The notes under the pieces are model-generated. The model was not told the origin of the DNA. It worked only from the letters and a program-made list of their open reading frames with translations, and ran no database searches. From Actinomyces sp. (GTDB lineage: Bacteria > Actinomycetota > Actinomycetes > Actinomycetales > Actinomycetaceae): a stretch of 64,000 nucleotides of DNA. The position numbers were made by a program, and so were the translations under genes. Location of the stretch: positions 1 through 64,000 of the forward strand of contig JALCNR010000002.1 in the NCBI GenBank assembly GCA_022649165.1. The letters run 5' to 3'. Positions 34,232 through 44,585 of the stretch are shown here, one piece after another. How positions within the stretch are numbered: position 1 is the first letter of the stretch; the number at the start of each line of letters is the position of its first letter.

Positions 34232-34894
34232 TCAGTGGCAGTGCCTGCCGGCCAGCGCCCGCAGCGCGTCGACCTCCGCTGCGGCGTCCTCGGCCCGGAA
34301 CACCGCGGAGCCGGCCACGAAGTTGTCGGCCCCGGCCTCGGCGGCGCGTTCGATCGTCTCCCGCGACACGCCGCCGTCGACCTGGACGGAGATCTGCAGC
34401 CCGGAAGCGCTGATCGCCGCGCGGGTGCGCCGGACCTTCTCGAGCATCGGCTCCAGGAAACGCTGGCCGCCGAATCCCGGTTCGACGGTCATGACGAGGA
34501 TCATGTCGAACTCTCCGAGCAGACCCGCATAGGGGGCGATGTCCGTGGCGGGGCGCAGCCCCAGGCCGGCGCGCGCCCCGAGGCGGCGGATCTCGCGGGC
34601 CAGGCGGATGGGGGCGGTGGCCGCCTCGGCGTGGAAGGTCACCGAGGCGCATCCGGCCTCCGCATAGGCCGGCGCCCACCGATCGGGATCCTCGATCATC
34701 AGATGCGCGTCGACGGGGAGGACGTCGGCCCTCACGCAGGCCTCGACGACGGGCAGGCCCCACGTGAGATTCGGCACGAAATGGTTGTCCATGACATCGA
34801 CATGGGCGACGTCCGCACCGCTGATCAGCCGGAGCTGGCCGCGGAGGTCCCCGATGTCGGAATTCAGGATCGACGGCGAGATCGTGGGTTTCAT
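34232..34894 (-). CDS. rpe: Ribulose-phosphate 3-epimerase
   Basis: 220 residues from ATG 34894, the family's size. It interconverts ribulose 5-phosphate and xylulose 5-phosphate in the pentose phosphate pathway. TIM-barrel motifs: SPSILNSD at the start, [12 protein letters not shown] (metal ligands), [32 protein letters not shown] and the final phosphate site [12 protein letters not shown] overlaps the rsmB stop by four bases. In related actinobacteria it precedes the riboflavin genes; here it precedes the riboswitch transporter. Confidence 0.96.
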   Translation of the reverse strand: MKPTISPSILNSDIGDLRGQLRLISGADVAHVDVMDNHFVPNLTWGLPVVEACVRADVLPVDAHLMIEDPDRWAPAYAEAGCASVTFHAEAATAPIRLAREIRRLGARAGLGLRPATDIAPYAGLLGEFDMILVMTVEPGFGGQRFLEPMLEKVRRTRAAISASGLQISVQVDGGVSRETIERAAEAGADNFVAGSAVFRAEDAAAEVDALRALAGRHCH

Positions 34895-36423
34895 GCGCCC
34901 AGCGTATCGGCTGCCATACGCCGCATGACCGCGATGAACATCAGGTCGGTGCCGTTGCGGTGCCCCCACAGCTGGAGGGTGCGCCCGGGGACGGCGCGGC
35001 CGCGGCGGTCCGCCACCAGGCCCGCGCCCTCCGGGACGCCGAGCGGCCCCGCTGCCAGCCCGTCGGCGACCGCGGCCGTGTCGAGCAACTCCACGCTGCC
35101 GCCGGCGAGGAGGCGCTCGACCTGGTCGCGGGTCTCCGCCCGGTGCGGCGAACAGGTGACGTAGGCGAGGACCCCACCGGGGCGCAGGAGCCGCACCGCC
35201 CGGTCGAGCAGGGCGGACTGCAGGGCCGTGAGATCCGCCAGATCAGACTCCTTCCGGCGCCAGCGGGACTCCGGACGCCGCCGCAGCGACCCCATGCCCG
35301 TGCAGGGGGCGTCGACGAGGATCCGGTCGAAGGAGCCGTCCGGCCAGGGGGTGCGGGGACCGCCGAAGGAACGGCCGTCGCCGGAGACGACCTCGACGGT
35401 CCCCTCCGGCAGGGCGCGCACCGTGCGCTCCACGAGGCGCGCGCGATGGGGATGGACCTCGTTGGCGACCACGTGGGCCCCCCGGCGCGCGGCGAGGGCG
35501 CCGAGCAGCGCGGCCTTCCCGCCGGGCCCGGCGCACAGGTCCAGCCACAGGCCGTCGGGGCCGTCCCCTCCGGACCGCTCGGGAGCGACGGGTGCCGTGG
35601 CGGCTACGAGCGCCGCCAGCTGCGAGCCCTCGTCCTGGGCTCCCGCCCGACCGCTGCGCACCGACGGCAGGGCGGCGGGATCCCCGGACTCCAACAGGAC
35701 GGCGAGGTCGCAGACGTCGCCGGGGGCGACCCGCGTGTCGAGGATCTCCTCGGCCTCGTCGGCAAGCTCCGGCGGGGTGACGAGGCCGGGGCGGGCGACC
35801 AGCGTGACCACGGGCGCTTCGTTGTCGGCCGCGAGGAGGTCCTCAAGCTCGCTGTCCGGCGCACCGTGGGCGGACAGGGCGTCGCGGAAGGCGCGGACCA
35901 TCCACTCGGGGTGGGAGTGGAGCACGGCGAGGCGGCGGTCCGGGTCCGCGATGGCCTCGATGTCCGCCCGGATGCCCTCGGCTCCCTCGCGGGTGAGCGA
36001 CCGCAGGACCGCGTTGACCATGCCGACCGGTCCGGCCGTCGACACCTCGCGGGTCAGGTCGACGGTGGCGGCGACGGCCGCATGGTCCGGCACCCGCATG
36101 TCGAGGATCTGATGGGCCCCCAGGCGCAGCAGATCCGCGACCTCCGGGTCGAGGGTGTCCAGGGGGCGCGTGAGATGGCGGGCGAGCACCCAGTCCAGAC
36201 GACCCCGCGTGCGCAGCGTCCCGTAGACGAGCTCGGAGGCGAAGGCGGCGTCGCGGGAGGTGAAGCGCGGCACGTCGGTGCGGGCCCGGCGCAGGGCGCG
36301 CGGCAGCGCGAGGTTCGCGTAGGCGCCGGCGTCGACCTCCCGCAGGACCTCGTAGGCGACACGGCGGGCGGGGTCGGCCCCCTTCGCCGGGCGATATCCC
36401 TCGCGGTACCGGTGGACGCCCAT
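34891..36423 (-). CDS. rsmB: 16S rRNA (cytosine-967-C5)-methyltransferase RsmB
   Basis: 510 residues from ATG 36423. The N-terminal NusB-like RNA-binding domain ([26 protein letters not shown]) is followed by the SAM-dependent methyltransferase domain: [21 protein letters not shown] (SAM site), [19 protein letters not shown] with the first catalytic Cys, and [13 protein letters not shown] with the second. It methylates C967 of 16S rRNA. Start overlaps the fmt stop by one base (TGATG). Confidence 0.95.
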   Translation of the reverse strand: MGVHRYREGYRPAKGADPARRVAYEVLREVDAGAYANLALPRALRRARTDVPRFTSRDAAFASELVYGTLRTRGRLDWVLARHLTRPLDTLDPEVADLLRLGAHQILDMRVPDHAAVAATVDLTREVSTAGPVGMVNAVLRSLTREGAEGIRADIEAIADPDRRLAVLHSHPEWMVRAFRDALSAHGAPDSELEDLLAADNEAPVVTLVARPGLVTPPELADEAEEILDTRVAPGDVCDLAVLLESGDPAALPSVRSGRAGAQDEGSQLAALVAATAPVAPERSGGDGPDGLWLDLCAGPGGKAALLGALAARRGAHVVANEVHPHRARLVERTVRALPEGTVEVVSGDGRSFGGPRTPWPDGSFDRILVDAPCTGMGSLRRRPESRWRRKESDLADLTALQSALLDRAVRLLRPGGVLAYVTCSPHRAETRDQVERLLAGGSVELLDTAAVADGLAAGPLGVPEGAGLVADRRGRAVPGRTLQLWGHRNGTDLMFIAVMRRMAADTLGA

Positions 36424-37436
36424 CAGCGGGACCCCGCCCGGTCCGGGGAGCCGGGCCTCGGTTCCTGCGGCGGGGCGGCGCCCAGCCGCGCCCCGTCCTC
36501 CAGGCGGGCGCCGCGGGCCCACGCAGCGGCGTCCATCCACCCGCGTCCGGCGGGGGCGACCTGGCCCAGGCGGACCGCTCCCCGCGCACAGGCCACCTCG
36601 ACCCGTTGACGCGACACGACGAGCCGGCCCGCTCCCCGCGCCGGCGTCGGTGAGTGCGGCACGGGCTCGACCGGGCCGAGCGCCAGCCGGCGCCCGTCCG
36701 GCAGGGTGGTCCAGGCCCCCGGGTTCGGCGTGACGGCGCGGATGCGGCGGTCGACCTCCTCGGCCGGGGAGGAGAAGTCGACGAAGCCGTCGCCGTGGGT
36801 GAGCCTGCGCGCGCGTGTGATCCGCTCGCCGTGATCGCCGATGTTCTGGGGGGCGGGGCGCGCCGTGCCCGCCTCAAGGGCGTCGACGGCCTCGACGACC
36901 TGGCGGGACCCGAGGTCGGCCATGCGGGCGAGCAGCTCGCCGGCGGTCTCCCGGCCGATGGCGACGGGGAGGCGGGACAGGACGGCTCCCGTGTCGAGCC
37001 CGGCCTCCAGCTGGAAGACCGAGGAGGCGGTGCGGGCGTCCCCCGCCAAGAGCGCCCATTGCACGGGCGCGGCCCCCCGCCACCGGGGCAGGTCAGAGAA
37101 GTGGAGGTTGATCCAGCCCAGGGGCGGGATGTCGAGGACCTCCTGGGGGATCAGGGCTCCGTAGGCGACGACGACCCCCAGGTCGGCGCGGGCCCCCCGC
37201 ACGGCTGCGCGAGCGGCGCTGCCCGCGGCCCCGTCCTCTCTGAGCGTCGACGCCTCGATGACCGGGATCCCCCGGTCGCGCGCGACCTCGGCGACCGGGG
37301 ACGGCCGCAGGGCCCGTCCGCGTCCGGAGCGCGCCGGGGGGCGTGTGAGGACCGCCGCCACCTCATGGGCGGAGGCCAGCAGGGCGAGGAGCGTGGGGAC
37401 GGCCGCATCCGGCGTCCCGGCGAAGATGATGCGCAC
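36423..37436 (-). CDS. fmt: Methionyl-tRNA formyltransferase
   Basis: 337 residues. It formylates initiator Met-tRNA with 10-formyl-THF. Motifs: RIIFAGTPDAAVPTLLALL at the start, VVAYGALIPQEVLDIP, and the catalytic loop INLHFSDLPRWRGAAPVQWAL, where the common SLLP is SDLP. The C-terminal OB-like domain binds tRNA; its last ~40 residues are Arg/Ala/Pro-rich and look disordered. Part of fmt-rsmB-rpe, a conserved actinobacterial order. Confidence 0.96.
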   Translation of the reverse strand: MRIIFAGTPDAAVPTLLALLASAHEVAAVLTRPPARSGRGRALRPSPVAEVARDRGIPVIEASTLREDGAAGSAARAAVRGARADLGVVVAYGALIPQEVLDIPPLGWINLHFSDLPRWRGAAPVQWALLAGDARTASSVFQLEAGLDTGAVLSRLPVAIGRETAGELLARMADLGSRQVVEAVDALEAGTARPAPQNIGDHGERITRARRLTHGDGFVDFSSPAEEVDRRIRAVTPNPGAWTTLPDGRRLALGPVEPVPHSPTPARGAGRLVVSRQRVEVACARGAVRLGQVAPAGRGWMDAAAWARGARLEDGARLGAAPPQEPRPGSPDRAGSR

Positions 37437-37468
37437 CGGCCCAGTCTAGGCGAGGCCCGTCCGCATCC

Positions 37469-38107
37469 TCATTGGGCGCGGTCCCCGGGAGGGGCTCCGA
37501 TGAGGCCGCGGTGGCGCAGGGCCTGGCGCAGCGCCTCCGCCCCGGTGAAGAGGATCGCGTCGATCCCCAGAGCGGCCGCCCCCTCGATATTGTCCGCCGA
37601 GTCGTCGACGAAGACCGTGTCCTCCGGACGAGTCCCGAAACGCTCGAGCATCAGGCGGTAGATCCGGGCCTCCGGCTTGCGCATGCCCTCGAACCCGGAG
37701 ACCACGACGTCCTCGAGTCGCGAGACCACCGGGACCAGGTCCACCGCGTGGTGGAAGAGCTCCCCGGGCCAGTTCGACAGTCCGCCGATCCGCACGCCGC
37801 CGTCGAGCAGGTCGGCGACCAGGCGGTCCATTCCCGCCACGGTCCCCCGGATGGAGGCCGGATAGTTCGCCACGTACCGGTCGAGGAAGTCGACGTCCCC
37901 GGGGTAGCGCTCCGCGAACCACTGCCGGGCGCGGCTCAGGGGGAGGCCTGCGTCGAGCCGCTGGTTGAAAGCCCAGAAGTCGGTGCGCGCGACGAACGCC
38001 TTCCACTCCCCCGCGTCGGCCACCGGCTCCTGGGTCGCCTCGGGATGCCAGTCCACGAGGACTTGGCCGAGGTCGAAGACGACGATGCCGGGGGTATGGA
38101 TGGTCAT
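37469..38107 (-). CDS. HAD-superfamily hydrolase
   Basis: 212 residues from ATG 38107. Motif I VFDLGQVLVDWH with the nucleophile Asp (the second Asp of the canonical DxD is replaced by Gly-Gln, as in a known HAD subgroup), motif II LSNWP, a Lys in RKPEARIY, and motif III FVDDSADNIEGA. A helical cap lies between motifs I and II. YihX/epoxide-hydrolase-like HAD proteins have this DxGxV-type pattern. Substrate unknown, probably a small phosphorylated metabolite. It lies between priA and fmt. Confidence 0.88.
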   Translation of the reverse strand: MTIHTPGIVVFDLGQVLVDWHPEATQEPVADAGEWKAFVARTDFWAFNQRLDAGLPLSRARQWFAERYPGDVDFLDRYVANYPASIRGTVAGMDRLVADLLDGGVRIGGLSNWPGELFHHAVDLVPVVSRLEDVVVSGFEGMRKPEARIYRLMLERFGTRPEDTVFVDDSADNIEGAAALGIDAILFTGAEALRQALRHRGLIGAPPGDRAQ

Positions 38108-38117
38108 GGGAGCCCTC

Positions 38118-40115
38118 TCAGAAGAGTTCGGGTGGGTTGACGGTGATCCGGACCATGGGAAGGCGGTGGGCCGCGCGGTGCTGCTGGATCCGGGCGAGAG
38201 CGCCGAGGAGCCCGGGCGCGTCCCCGTGCGCGACGCGGACGAGGGCGCGCACCTCGGGCGTCGCCTCCTCCTCTCCCTCCCCCGTCGCGCCTCCGGGCTG
38301 CGGCCCGCTCCTCGGCACGATCCCCATGAGCTCCCCTCCCGAGCCGGCCGCGACCTCCTCGACATCGGGGGCGGGGCCGTCCAGCGCGACGATCGTGGTC
38401 GCCGGAAAGAACCCGAGGGCCTCCCGCTCGTCGAGGAGGCGGTCGGCCAGGCCGGCGGGATCCCATCGCACGAGGGCCTGGGAGAGCACCGGATCGAGGC
38501 CCCCCAGGACCAGGGCGGGCGCGCCGGCGCGCACCAGCGAGAGCGCGTTGAGCCAGCGCCGCAGCGCCTCCTCCGGCGCCCAGAGCTCCGGCCTGCCGGC
38601 GATGGCCGGCGCGTCGAGGATGAGGGCTGCGGCGTAGCCGTTCTCGGCCCGCGGCTCGGCCCCGGGCGTGGCGACGACGAGACGCGGCTCGGCCCCGATG
38701 GACCGGGTGATCTCCCGTGTCGAGGAGGAGACCGTGAGGGGGACGCCGGGGAAGGCGCGGCCGAGTTCCTCGCCGGTGCGCTCCGACCCCACTCTGACGG
38801 CCCGGAGCCGCGTGCCCGCGCACTGGGGGCACCGCCATTCCTGGGTGCCGCGCCCGCACCACGCGCAGCGCACCGTCCGGTCGGGCCCCAGCGACAGCGT
38901 CCCCCCGCAGTGGGCGCACCGGGCGACCCGCCGGCATCGGTCGCAGGAGACCACGGGCACGTACCCCGCCGAGGGCACCTGGATGAGCACCGGCCCGTGA
39001 CCGAGTTCGCGGCGCAGCGCCTGCTGGGCGCGCGGAGGCAGCCTGGAGGCGCCGGCGGGCCCCTCGCGCTCGCGGTCGAGCTCGTCGGGGACTGCGACCC
39101 GCGGGGTCGAGGCGCGCAGGGCGGGGCGCTCGGGCGCCAGAGAGGCCGCCCAGCCCGAGCGGACCAGGGCCTGGGCCTTCACGGATCGCGAGAACGCCCC
39201 GGCGATGAGCCCCGCCCCCTCGAGGTGCGCGCGGGCGACGGCCACGTCCAGGGCGGAGACCCGCGGGGCGCGCTGCTCCTGGAGGCGGTCGTCGCCGTCG
39301 TCCCAGACGACGACCAGGCCGAGGTCGCGCACGGGGGTCCAGACGGCCGACCGGGTGCCCACCACGAGGCGGGCGCGTCCCGACAGGGCCTCCAGGTGGA
39401 CGCGGTAGCGCCGGGCGGCGGGCAGGTCGGCGGCGGTGACGGACACGGCGGACTCGCCCAGCACGCCGGCGAGCATGTCGGCGACGGCCCCGGCCTGGGT
39501 GGACGTCGGGGCGGTGACGACGACCGAACGCCCGGATGACAGTGCGGCCGCCACGGCGTCAGCCAGCTGGGCGTCGCGCGTGGGCGCCAGGGCCGTCCAG
39601 ACGGCGCGGGGAGACTCCCCGGCGGCGAGGCGCCTGAGCAGGGCGCCGCCCCCTGGATGGGAGCCCCAGGAGGCGCCCGCCGGGGCCTCGGGCCGTGTCA
39701 GGGCCGGGTCGGCCTCCGCCAGGACCTTCCGTTCGGTGGCGGCGTGGCGGTCGGGGACGGCCAGGCTCAGCACCTGTGAGGCGGTGGAGACGGTGCGGTC
39801 GGCGATGTAGCGGGCCAGGCGCAGCAGCTCGGGCGAGACCACCTCCGTGTCCGAGGCGACGGAGAGGAGGGGCTGCAGGCGGCCGGGGTGCTCGCTCGAG
39901 TTGGCGCGCGCCACGATCCATCCGAGGTGCTTCGCCCCGCCCAGGCGCACCCGAACGAGGCGGCCGGGTCGGGCCGTGTCGAGCAGCTCCGCGGGCACCG
40001 CATAGTCGAGCGGGTGGTCGAGGTGGGGGAGGTCGACGTCGACGAGGACGCGGGCGACGGCCTGCGGGGCCGCTGGGCCCCCCAGGTCGATGAGCGTGCC
40101 CTGTGCGTCCTCCAT
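38118..40115 (-). CDS. priA: Primosomal protein PriA, actinobacterial type without P-loop
   Basis: 665 residues from ATG 40115. The N-terminal 3'-DNA-binding domain (VARVLVDVDLPHLDHPLDYAVP) is typical of PriA. The zinc-binding region is present with CDRCRRVARCAHCGG and CAWCGRGTQEWRCPQC (about 395-435). The Walker A position reads VVVTAPTSTQAG, without the GxGKT lysine, and the DEAH box is WDDGDD, so ATPase and helicase activity are probably absent, as in mycobacterial PriA. It would then serve as a loading platform for replication restart. Confidence 0.93.
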   Translation of the reverse strand: MEDAQGTLIDLGGPAAPQAVARVLVDVDLPHLDHPLDYAVPAELLDTARPGRLVRVRLGGAKHLGWIVARANSSEHPGRLQPLLSVASDTEVVSPELLRLARYIADRTVSTASQVLSLAVPDRHAATERKVLAEADPALTRPEAPAGASWGSHPGGGALLRRLAAGESPRAVWTALAPTRDAQLADAVAAALSSGRSVVVTAPTSTQAGAVADMLAGVLGESAVSVTAADLPAARRYRVHLEALSGRARLVVGTRSAVWTPVRDLGLVVVWDDGDDRLQEQRAPRVSALDVAVARAHLEGAGLIAGAFSRSVKAQALVRSGWAASLAPERPALRASTPRVAVPDELDREREGPAGASRLPPRAQQALRRELGHGPVLIQVPSAGYVPVVSCDRCRRVARCAHCGGTLSLGPDRTVRCAWCGRGTQEWRCPQCAGTRLRAVRVGSERTGEELGRAFPGVPLTVSSSTREITRSIGAEPRLVVATPGAEPRAENGYAAALILDAPAIAGRPELWAPEEALRRWLNALSLVRAGAPALVLGGLDPVLSQALVRWDPAGLADRLLDEREALGFFPATTIVALDGPAPDVEEVAAGSGGELMGIVPRSGPQPGGATGEGEEEATPEVRALVRVAHGDAPGLLGALARIQQHRAAHRLPMVRITVNPPELF

Positions 40116-40159
40116 GCCTCCATTGGACCACGACGCGCCCCCGTCTGGGGCCGAGGAAC

Positions 40160-40816
40160 TCAGCCGAGCAGCGCCGTCCCGTAGCGGAGGGCCACCATGG
40201 CCAGGAGGACGACCAGGACCAGTCCGGTCAGCGTCCAGTCGGTGCCGGCCTGGATGAAGCGCCGCCACGAGGCGGGGGCCGGCAGGACGCTGTCCCTGAT
40301 GTTGATCCGCGTCAGGCCCGCCCACACCAGCGTCGTCGTCAGCGTGACGAGCAGGCACCACGGGCACAGCACGTGGATGACGAAGTAGGACTGCATGAAC
40401 AGCCACAGGGCGAACGCCAGGGCGACCGTGTAGAGCGCCTCCACGCAGCGCATGTACCAGCGGGGGAAGCGCACGCCGGCGAGCATCCCGACCGAGACCG
40501 CCAGAACGACCGACTCGAAGGCGATGCCGAGGAAGGCGTTGGGGAAGCCGAGGACGCGGGCCTGCGGGGTCATCGCCACGGCGGAGCAGGACAGGACCTC
40601 GGAGATGTCGCAGGCGAAGGTCGTCTGCGAGTCCGCGGCCAACCGCCAGGCCTCGATCGACAGCGTGAACGAGGCGTAGAGGCCCAGGCAGCCCGAGACG
40701 ATCATCTCGATCGCGGTGCGCGCCCGCCAGGACTGCGGCGCGGGGCCCCGCAGCTCCAGATCGACGTCGAAGCCGTCGGGGTCGGTGTCCGCGTCTGCTG
40801 CTACCGCCTGCTCCAT
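40160..40816 (-). CDS. Vitamin K epoxide reductase (VKOR) family membrane protein
   Basis: 218 residues from ATG 40816, with AGGAGG four bases upstream. Four to five membrane segments. The periplasmic loop has CDISEVLSCS, whose two cysteines act as the shuttle pair in VKOR, and the active-site HVLCPWCLLV gives the quinone-proximal CxxC. It reoxidises a DsbA-like thiol oxidase at the expense of quinone in actinobacteria, which lack DsbB. No DsbA-type gene is adjacent. It lies between metK and priA. Confidence 0.92.
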   Translation of the reverse strand: MEQAVAADADTDPDGFDVDLELRGPAPQSWRARTAIEMIVSGCLGLYASFTLSIEAWRLAADSQTTFACDISEVLSCSAVAMTPQARVLGFPNAFLGIAFESVVLAVSVGMLAGVRFPRWYMRCVEALYTVALAFALWLFMQSYFVIHVLCPWCLLVTLTTTLVWAGLTRINIRDSVLPAPASWRRFIQAGTDWTLTGLVLVVLLAMVALRYGTALLG

Positions 40817-40845
40817 GCATCCTCCTGAGGGTGTCGGGGACACGA

Positions 40846-40860
40846 TACCCCACGGGGGTA
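40846..40860 (-). terminator. Hairpin downstream of metK
   Basis: TACCCC-ACG-GGGGTA on the plus strand forms a perfect 6-bp stem with a 3-base loop, 28 bases past the metK stop and before the VKOR start. No U-run follows on the transcript, so it is a weak terminator candidate or a processing site. Confidence 0.4.
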
Positions 40861-40888
40861 CCGGGTGGCGACGTCCGACCGGCTCCGC

Positions 40889-42091
40889 TCAGGCGCCGAC
40901 GGCGCTGCGGAGCGCCTCCACGCGGGAGGTCTCCTCCCACGAGAAACCCGGCCGGCCGAAGTGCCCGTAGCACGAGGTCCGGGCGTAGATCGGACGCAAC
41001 AGGTCGAGGTCCTCGATCATGCCGCGCGGCCGGAGGTCGAAGACCTCGCGGACCGCGTCGGCGATCGCCGCGTCGGAGGCCTCCCCCGTGCCGAAGGTGT
41101 CGACGTAGAGCCCGACGGGGCGGGCGCGTCCGATGGCGTAGGCCGCCTGGATCTCGCACCGGCGCGCCAGGCCCGCGGCGACGACGTTCTTCGCGACCCA
41201 GCGCAGGGCGTAGGCGGCCGAGCGGTCCACCTTCGAGGGGTCCTTCCCGGAGAAGGCGCCGCCCCCGTGGCGCGCCATGCCGCCGTAGGTGTCGACGATG
41301 ATCTTGCGGCCCGTGAGCCCGGCGTCCCCCGCCGGCCCCCCGATGACGAAGCGGCCCGAGGGGTTGACCAGCACGTCCGTGCGGGAGCGGTCGAGGTCGA
41401 GGCCGGCCTCCTCGAGGACCGGGTCGATGACGTGGACGCGCATCGCGGAGTCCAGCTGGCCGAGGGTGAGGTCGTCGTCGTGCTGGGTCGAGATGACCAC
41501 GGTCTCCAGGCTGACGGGCCGGTCGCCCTCGTATCCGAGGGTGACCTGCGTCTTGCCGTCGGGGCGCAGGCCCTCGACGATGCCGCGATGGCGGACCTCG
41601 GACAGGCGGCGGGCCAGTCGGTGCGCCAGCCAGATCGGGGCGGGCATGAGGTCAGGGGTGTCGGTGCAGGCGTAGCCGAACATCAGGCCCTGGTCCCCGG
41701 CGCCCTGCCGTTCGCGCTCGTCGACGGCGCGGGAGTCATCGCGCGACTCCAGGGACTTGTCGACCCCCTGGGCGATGTCCGGGCTCTGCTGCCCGATCGA
41801 GACGGACACGCCGCAGGACGCCCCGTCGAAGCCGATGCGCGAGGACGTGTACCCGATGCGGGTGATCTCCGACCGGACGATCTGGGGGATCTCCACGTAG
41901 GCGTGCTCGGTGGTCACCTCGCCGGCCACGTGGACGAGGCCGGTCGTGACCATCGTCTCGACGGCCACGCGGGCCTCGCGGTCCTGCTCGAGGATCGCGT
42001 CGAGGATGGAGTCGGAGATCCTGTCGCAGATCTTGTCGGGGTGCCCCTCCGTGACGGACTCGGAGGTGAAGAGTCGAAGTGCCGAAGTCAC
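40889..42091 (-). CDS. metK: S-adenosylmethionine synthetase MetK
   Basis: 400 residues from GTG 42091, overlapping the coaBC stop by four bases. It makes S-adenosylmethionine from methionine and ATP. Signatures: [18 protein letters not shown] at the start, [27 protein letters not shown], and the P-loop-like [19 protein letters not shown]. Full length. Confidence 0.97.
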   Translation of the reverse strand: MTSALRLFTSESVTEGHPDKICDRISDSILDAILEQDREARVAVETMVTTGLVHVAGEVTTEHAYVEIPQIVRSEITRIGYTSSRIGFDGASCGVSVSIGQQSPDIAQGVDKSLESRDDSRAVDERERQGAGDQGLMFGYACTDTPDLMPAPIWLAHRLARRLSEVRHRGIVEGLRPDGKTQVTLGYEGDRPVSLETVVISTQHDDDLTLGQLDSAMRVHVIDPVLEEAGLDLDRSRTDVLVNPSGRFVIGGPAGDAGLTGRKIIVDTYGGMARHGGGAFSGKDPSKVDRSAAYALRWVAKNVVAAGLARRCEIQAAYAIGRARPVGLYVDTFGTGEASDAAIADAVREVFDLRPRGMIEDLDLLRPIYARTSCYGHFGRPGFSWEETSRVEALRSAVGA

Positions 42092-43302
42092 CTGGCCATC
42101 GTAGCGAGCAGGCGCCCGATATGGTCGAGCAGAGCGCGGGCGACCTCCCGCTTCGTGCCGCTGATCACGTCGAGCTGCTCTCCCCGGCCGTCCACGAGGT
42201 GCACCGTGGTGGGCACGTCGCCGAAGCCGCGGCCGCCGCCCACGGCGTTGACGGCGAGGAGATCGGCCCCCTTGCGCCGGGCCTTCTCCCGCCCGGCGGC
42301 CAGCACGGCCGGCGTGTCCCCCGTCTGCGCGGCGAAGCCGACGACGACGCGCGGCCGGTCGGGTGCGGTCGCGGCCCCCGCCAGGATGTCGGGGGTCCGC
42401 TCGAGCTCCAGCACCGGCGCGGCGTCGCTGTCGGGGTCCTTGCGGATCTTCTCCTCGGCGACTCTCGCCGGCCGAAAGTCCGCGACGGCGGCGGCCATGA
42501 TGAGGACATCCGCTCCGGCGAGGCGCTTCGTGACGGCCTCCCCCATGAGGGCGGCCGTCGAGGCCTGGACGACCTCCACGCCGGCGGGTACGAGGGGCGG
42601 CTCCACATTGGCGAGGACCAGGGTCACCTGAGCGCCGCGGTCGCGGGCCTCCGCCGCGAGTTCGCACCCCTGGCGCCCCGAGGAGCTGTTGCCGAGGAAC
42701 CGAACCGGATCCAGCGGCTCCCGCGTCCCCCCTGCCGTGATGAGCACGCGACGGCCTTCGAGGTCGCGCGGCGGCGCGCCGAGGGCGTCCAGCGCGGCGC
42801 GGACGATGACCTCCGGGTCCGCCAGCCGGCCGACGCCGCTGTCCCCGGAACTCAGCGCCCCTGACGCGGGGTCGACGACATGGACTCCGCGCCGGCGCAG
42901 CGCCGCGACGTTGTCCCGGGTCGCCGGGTTCTCCCACATGGCGGAGTGCATGGCGGGAGCCGCGACCACCGGGCACCGTGCGGCCAGCGCGGTGGCGGTC
43001 AGGAGGCTGTCGCCCAGCCCGAGGCGCAGGCGGGCCAATAGGTCGGCCGTCGCCGGCGCGATGAGGACCAGGTCCGCCCGGCGCGCGAGCTCCACGTGGT
43101 CGGCGCCGCCGGCGTCGAAGACCCCGGTGCGCACGGCCCGGCCCGTCAGGGCCTCCCACGTCGCCGTTCCGACGAATCGCAGAGAATCGGGCGTGGGAGC
43201 GACGATGACGTCGATCCCACGCCCGATGAGGTCGCGGACGACCAGGGCCGTCTTGTACGCGGCGATACTGGCGCCGACGCCGACGACGACGGTGGGCGGC
43301 AT
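42088..43302 (-). CDS. coaBC: Bifunctional phosphopantothenoylcysteine synthetase/decarboxylase CoaBC
   Basis: 404 residues from ATG 43302. The N-terminal CoaC flavoprotein half decarboxylates: [51 protein letters not shown] with the active-site Cys region. The C-terminal CoaB half (from about 185, [20 protein letters not shown]) ligates cysteine to phosphopantothenate using [15 protein letters not shown] and VGFAAQTGD. Both acts are steps to coenzyme A. The frame is open upstream to 43671, but the family start is here, two bases after the rpoZ stop. Confidence 0.96.
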   Translation of the reverse strand: MPPTVVVGVGASIAAYKTALVVRDLIGRGIDVIVAPTPDSLRFVGTATWEALTGRAVRTGVFDAGGADHVELARRADLVLIAPATADLLARLRLGLGDSLLTATALAARCPVVAAPAMHSAMWENPATRDNVAALRRRGVHVVDPASGALSSGDSGVGRLADPEVIVRAALDALGAPPRDLEGRRVLITAGGTREPLDPVRFLGNSSSGRQGCELAAEARDRGAQVTLVLANVEPPLVPAGVEVVQASTAALMGEAVTKRLAGADVLIMAAAVADFRPARVAEEKIRKDPDSDAAPVLELERTPDILAGAATAPDRPRVVVGFAAQTGDTPAVLAAGREKARRKGADLLAVNAVGGGRGFGDVPTTVHLVDGRGEQLDVISGTKREVARALLDHIGRLLATMAR

Positions 43303-43304
43303 GC

Positions 43305-43565
43305 TCAGTCCGTGGACTCGAGGGTCAGCAGCCCCTCGTCGATCTCCCGCAGTGCGATGGCCAGCGGCTTCTCGTCGGGCTCCGTCTCGACGACGGGACC
43401 GACGAACTGCACCATGTTCTGCTCGAGCTGGAGCATGTAGGAGTTGATCTGCCGGGCGCGCTTGGCCGCGAAGATCACCAGGGCGTACTTCGAGTCGACG
43501 TGCTCGAGGAGATCGTCGATCGGCGGGTAGGTGATGCCCTCGGGGTGGGCGACCATTCCGGACAT
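43305..43565 (-). CDS. rpoZ: RNA polymerase omega subunit
   Basis: 86 residues from ATG 43565; ATG 43556 (MVAHPEG) is an alternative. The core [18 protein letters not shown] matches RpoZ, which helps assemble the beta' subunit. The C terminus [15 protein letters not shown] is the conserved helix. It lies between gmk and coaBC as is usual in actinobacteria. Confidence 0.95.
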   Translation of the reverse strand: MSGMVAHPEGITYPPIDDLLEHVDSKYALVIFAAKRARQINSYMLQLEQNMVQFVGPVVETEPDEKPLAIALREIDEGLLTLESTD

Positions 43566-43621
43566 GTAGCCTCTTCTCGTGGACTCGGACGCCCGCCCGT
43601 GAACCGGAGGGCGTGAGCAGT

Positions 43622-44176
43622 CTACTCCAGGCCCATGCACCGGGCGAGTTCCGCGGCGGCCTCCTCGACATCGGAGTTCGTCACAATGCGATCGAACTCC
43701 GCCCGGGCGCCCATCTCCGCGCGCGCGATGCGCAACCGTTCCTCGCGTTCCTCGTCGGTCTCGGTGCCACGGCCGGCCAGACGCCGCCTGAGCTCCTCCC
43801 ACGACGGCGGGACGAGGAAGACCAGGAGGGCGTCGGGCATGGCGTCGCGCACCTGCCGCGCGCCGTTGACGTCGATCTCAAGGACGACCGGCCGGCCCTG
43901 GGCGAGCGCCTCCTCGACCGGCTCGCGAGGCGTCCCATAGCGGTGGTCCCCGTACCGGTTCCACTCGAGCATGCGTCCTTCGCGTACGAGCTCGTCGAAG
44001 CGGCCCTCGCTCACGTAGAAGTACGTGGTGCCGGGGATCTCTCCCGGACGCGGATCCCGGGTCGTGGCCGAGACGGAGACCACGACCTCGGGATGCCGGC
44101 GACGCAACGCGCTGACAACGGTCCCCTTGCCGACAGCGCTGGGACCTGCGAGGACAGTGAGGCGGGCGGCAGTCAT
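43622..44176 (-). CDS. gmk: Guanylate kinase
   Basis: 184 residues. It phosphorylates GMP to GDP. P-loop [11 protein letters not shown] (about 12-22), the GMP-binding [22 protein letters not shown], and [23 protein letters not shown] are all standard. Preceded by mihF with 19 bp between. Confidence 0.97.
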   Translation of the reverse strand: MTAARLTVLAGPSAVGKGTVVSALRRRHPEVVVSVSATTRDPRPGEIPGTTYFYVSEGRFDELVREGRMLEWNRYGDHRYGTPREPVEEALAQGRPVVLEIDVNGARQVRDAMPDALLVFLVPPSWEELRRRLAGRGTETDEEREERLRIARAEMGARAEFDRIVTNSDVEEAAAELARCMGLE

Positions 44177-44195
44177 GCCCCCGATTCTGCCACGC

Positions 44196-44507
44196 TCATC
44201 CGAAACGACGGACGAGCTCCTCGCGCTGGACCGGCCCCAGTCCCCGCACCCTGCGGGAGGGGGCGATCCGCACCTCCTCCATGAGGTGCGCGGCCGTGTT
44301 GGCCCCCACGCGCGGCAGGGACTCCAGGAGCGCCTGGACCTTCATCTTGGCGATCGCCTCGTCCGTGTCGGCGAGCGCCAGCGCCTCCGACAAAGACATG
44401 GACCGCGACTTCAACGCGGCCTTCACCTCGGCGCGCCGCCTGCGCGCCACCGTTGCCTTCTCAAGCGCCGCGGCACGCTGCTCGGGCGTCAGATCGGGAA
44501 GAGCCAT
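44196..44507 (-). CDS. mihF: Actinobacterial integration host factor mIHF
   Basis: 103 residues, the usual length. It contains the actinobacterial IHF motif, KVQALLESLPRVGANTAAHLMEEVRI, and RRVRGLGPVQREELVRRFG at the C terminus, which form the S13-like helix-two-turns-helix that bends DNA. The nucleoid protein is essential in mycobacteria and a growth regulator in Streptomyces. It starts a gene group with gmk and rpoZ. The 78 bp before it hold AAGGGG as ribosome site but no certain promoter. Confidence 0.96.
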   Translation of the reverse strand: MALPDLTPEQRAAALEKATVARRRRAEVKAALKSRSMSLSEALALADTDEAIAKMKVQALLESLPRVGANTAAHLMEEVRIAPSRRVRGLGPVQREELVRRFG

Positions 44508-44585
44508 GGTGAATCACCCCTTGACTGATGTGACTACTGACACAGACAGCATGGCATCCCGGCCGCTCCCCCGCGTCCGTCTCGG

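Noticed and set aside
40846-40860. Strong intrinsic terminator after metK
   Set aside because: The hairpin is perfect but short and no U-run follows, so it is listed only as a weak candidate.
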